Source: Fusobacteriota bacterium (GTDB lineage: Bacteria > Fusobacteriota > Fusobacteriia > Fusobacteriales > Fusobacteriaceae). Taken from it: DNA of 6,220 nucleotides. The translations under genes were made by a program, and so were the position numbers. Shown here piece after piece: positions 5,658 to 6,220 of this stretch. Each line of letters begins with the position of its first letter. Within the stretch, counting starts at the first letter, position 1. The stretch covers positions 1 through 6,220 of the forward strand of contig JAEWEF010000031.1 in the NCBI GenBank assembly GCA_023389595.1, given 5' to 3'. The notes beneath the pieces were generated by a model. That model saw only the letters and a program-made list of their open reading frames with translations. It did not search any database and was not told where the DNA came from.

Positions 5658-5879
5658 TTATTCTCCTTTTTCAACATATTCATCATCAAAAGAGAATACA
5701 TCATTTGGTGTACAATTAAGTGCTTTACATATTCTCTCTAAATTTTTAAATGTTATCGGTTTATCTTTTCCCATTTGTGCCATTACATTGGTTGTCAAAT
5801 TTGTCATTGCTATTACATCTGTTTTCTTTAAGCCTTTTTTTGCAAGTTGTATCCACGATAGTTTGTAGTTTAGTGCCAT
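5658..5879 (-). CDS. Small XRE-type transcriptional regulator (HTH_26-like), intact
   Basis: A 73-residue Cro/C1-type helix-turn-helix protein, almost entirely DNA-binding domain: a first helix (SWIQLAKKGLKKTDV), recognition region (TNLTTNVMAQMGKDKPI) and the family's ending FKNLERICKALNCTPNDVFSF. The start is placed at ATG 5879-5877 (MALNYKLSW), matching the family's usual opening. A longer frame from 5939 would begin before the predicted transcription start, within the -35 box, and adds non-conserved residues. The ribosome binding site (AAAGAG) is moderate. The gene has its own promoter with a dyad between -35 and -10, which suggests autorepression. Its partial terminator would let some transcripts run into the RM operon. 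It is a paralogue of the frameshifted regulator immediately downstream. Its role as a controller of the RM genes is inferred from position. Confidence 0.85.
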   Translation of the reverse strand: MALNYKLSWIQLAKKGLKKTDVIAMTNLTTNVMAQMGKDKPITFKNLERICKALNCTPNDVFSFDDEYVEKGE

Positions 5880-5910
5880 ATTAATCTCTTTTATTCTTAA
5901 TCTTTTTATT

Positions 5911-5939
5911 ATTATATCAATAATATTGATTCTATTCAA
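5911..5939 (-). promoter_or_regulatory. Sigma70-type promoter of the intact regulator with an internal operator-like dyad
   Basis: On the minus strand, TTGAAT (5939-5934) and TATAAT (5916-5911) are spaced 17 bp. The spacer contains the 15-bp dyad ATCAATA-T-TATTGAT (5916-5930), placed where a bound dimer would exclude RNA polymerase. The predicted start is near 5904, giving a leader of about 25 bases. The dyad abutting the -10 is typical of autoregulated XRE repressors. Confidence 0.75.
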
Positions 5940-6078
5940 TTATACTTTGATAAACACTTTTATTTTAGAGATTTTGTTGTGTCATTTTCGTCTATATCTA
6001 GTCATGAGCTAACTTATTTATAGTGCGTTAACTTTAGTTATTAAGAAAAAATATTTATCAAAAAATAATGAAAACAAT
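5940..6078. other. Intergenic region between spoVG and the regulator, with a widely spaced inverted repeat
   Basis: No ORF or clear promoter is seen. TTTGATAAA (5946-5954) and TTTATCAAA (6054-6062) form a perfect 9-bp inverted repeat about 100 bp apart, and GCTAAC/GTTAAC motifs lie between them. These could mark an insertion boundary, but in AT-rich DNA a chance 9-bp repeat is possible. Confidence 0.35.
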
Positions 6079-6102
6079 AAAAAAAGGCAGCACAAACTGC
6101 CC
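6079..6102 (-). terminator. Rho-independent terminator of spoVG
   Basis: On the minus strand GGCAG (6101-6097) pairs with CTGCC (6090-6086) around TTTGTG, followed by seven T (6085-6079). It starts eight bases after the spoVG stop codon, and separates spoVG transcription from the regulators and RM operon. Confidence 0.88.
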
Positions 6103-6109
6103 TTAAATT

Positions 6110-6220
6110 TTATTCAACATCTTCTAATTCTGCATAGTGTTTTACTAATACCTCTGTAATTTCTTTTCTAAGATCTGAGCTGATAGGATGCACAATATCT
6201 TTGTATTCATTGTCGTGCAT
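6110..6220 (-). CDS. spoVG: Septation protein SpoVG, C-terminal end (cut by window edge)
   Basis: The last 36 residues, with the motif EYKDIVHPISSDLRKEI, match the conserved D/G-E-[YF]-K-D-I-A/V-H-P-I-N/S-S core of SpoVG, a small (~85-100 residue) nucleic-acid-binding regulator of cell division, virulence or capsule genes in many low-GC bacteria and Fusobacteria. The start lies outside the window: the Met at 6220 is most likely internal, since the family has ~50 conserved residues before this motif. The frame ends at TAA (6112-6110) and is followed by a good terminator. The name refers to sporulation, but the gene occurs in non-sporulating bacteria, so it does not imply sporulation here. Confidence 0.85.
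   Translation of the reverse strand: MHDNEYKDIVHPISSDLRKEITEVLVKHYAELEDVE

Noticed and set aside
5647..5868. Plus-strand 73-residue ORF
   Set aside because: Antisense shadow of the intact XRE regulator.
5880..5939. Longer start for the intact regulator at ATG 5939
   Set aside because: This ATG lies in the -35 box of the predicted promoter and the added residues are not part of the family; the ATG at 5879 fits the conserved opening.

Overview
The window is AT-rich, carries low-GC style genes with strong GGAG ribosome binding sites, and every supported gene reads on the minus strand. The partial septation protein SpoVG, the pabA/pabB pair and the lysine/asparagine-rich codon use suggest a low-GC anaerobe. 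Fusobacteriota (for example Leptotrichiaceae) or Clostridia-like Firmicutes are the best guesses, but this is inference from gene style, not a database match.

Layout in plus-strand coordinates. 1-1108: a folate-biosynthesis pair, pabA (complete, TTG start) overlapping the 5' part of pabB, which runs off the left edge. 1109-2600: about 1.5 kb without an intact gene. It holds six tandem copies of a ~91-bp hairpin-forming repeat, a seventh copy further on, two copies of a 55-bp GC-rich tail with two hairpins, and more GC-rich dyads. 2600-2855: a decayed small gene resembling mobilization accessory proteins of integrative elements, with one frameshift and two nonsense codons. 2875-5575: a restriction-modification operon read right to left, consisting of a frameshifted small XRE-type regulator, a C5-cytosine DNA methyltransferase and an HNH endonuclease, closed by a terminator. 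5606-5939: a compact control region with a second, intact XRE-type regulator, two good sigma70-type promoters and two dyads placed on them. 6079-6220: the end of spoVG with its terminator.

How the parts fit. The methyltransferase and HNH gene overlap by 8 bp and are almost certainly a Type II restriction-modification pair. The two upstream regulators are about the same size and align along their length, so they look like a duplicated controller. The first regulator ends 12 bp before the methyltransferase, and its stop codon lies in the methyltransferase ribosome binding site. It is interrupted by a one-base frameshift exactly at an A AAA AAG heptamer, which is either a simple homopolymer deletion or a programmed -1 frameshift site. 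The mobilization relic just downstream suggests that the module arrived on, or sits inside, the remains of a mobile element inserted between housekeeping genes.

The most noteworthy items are the A AAA AAG frameshift in the controller, the overlapping terminator/operator/promoter in front of it, and the covarying hairpin repeat array. No wholly new defence system is evident; the RM module is of a recognisable type but has unassigned specificity and unusual control.
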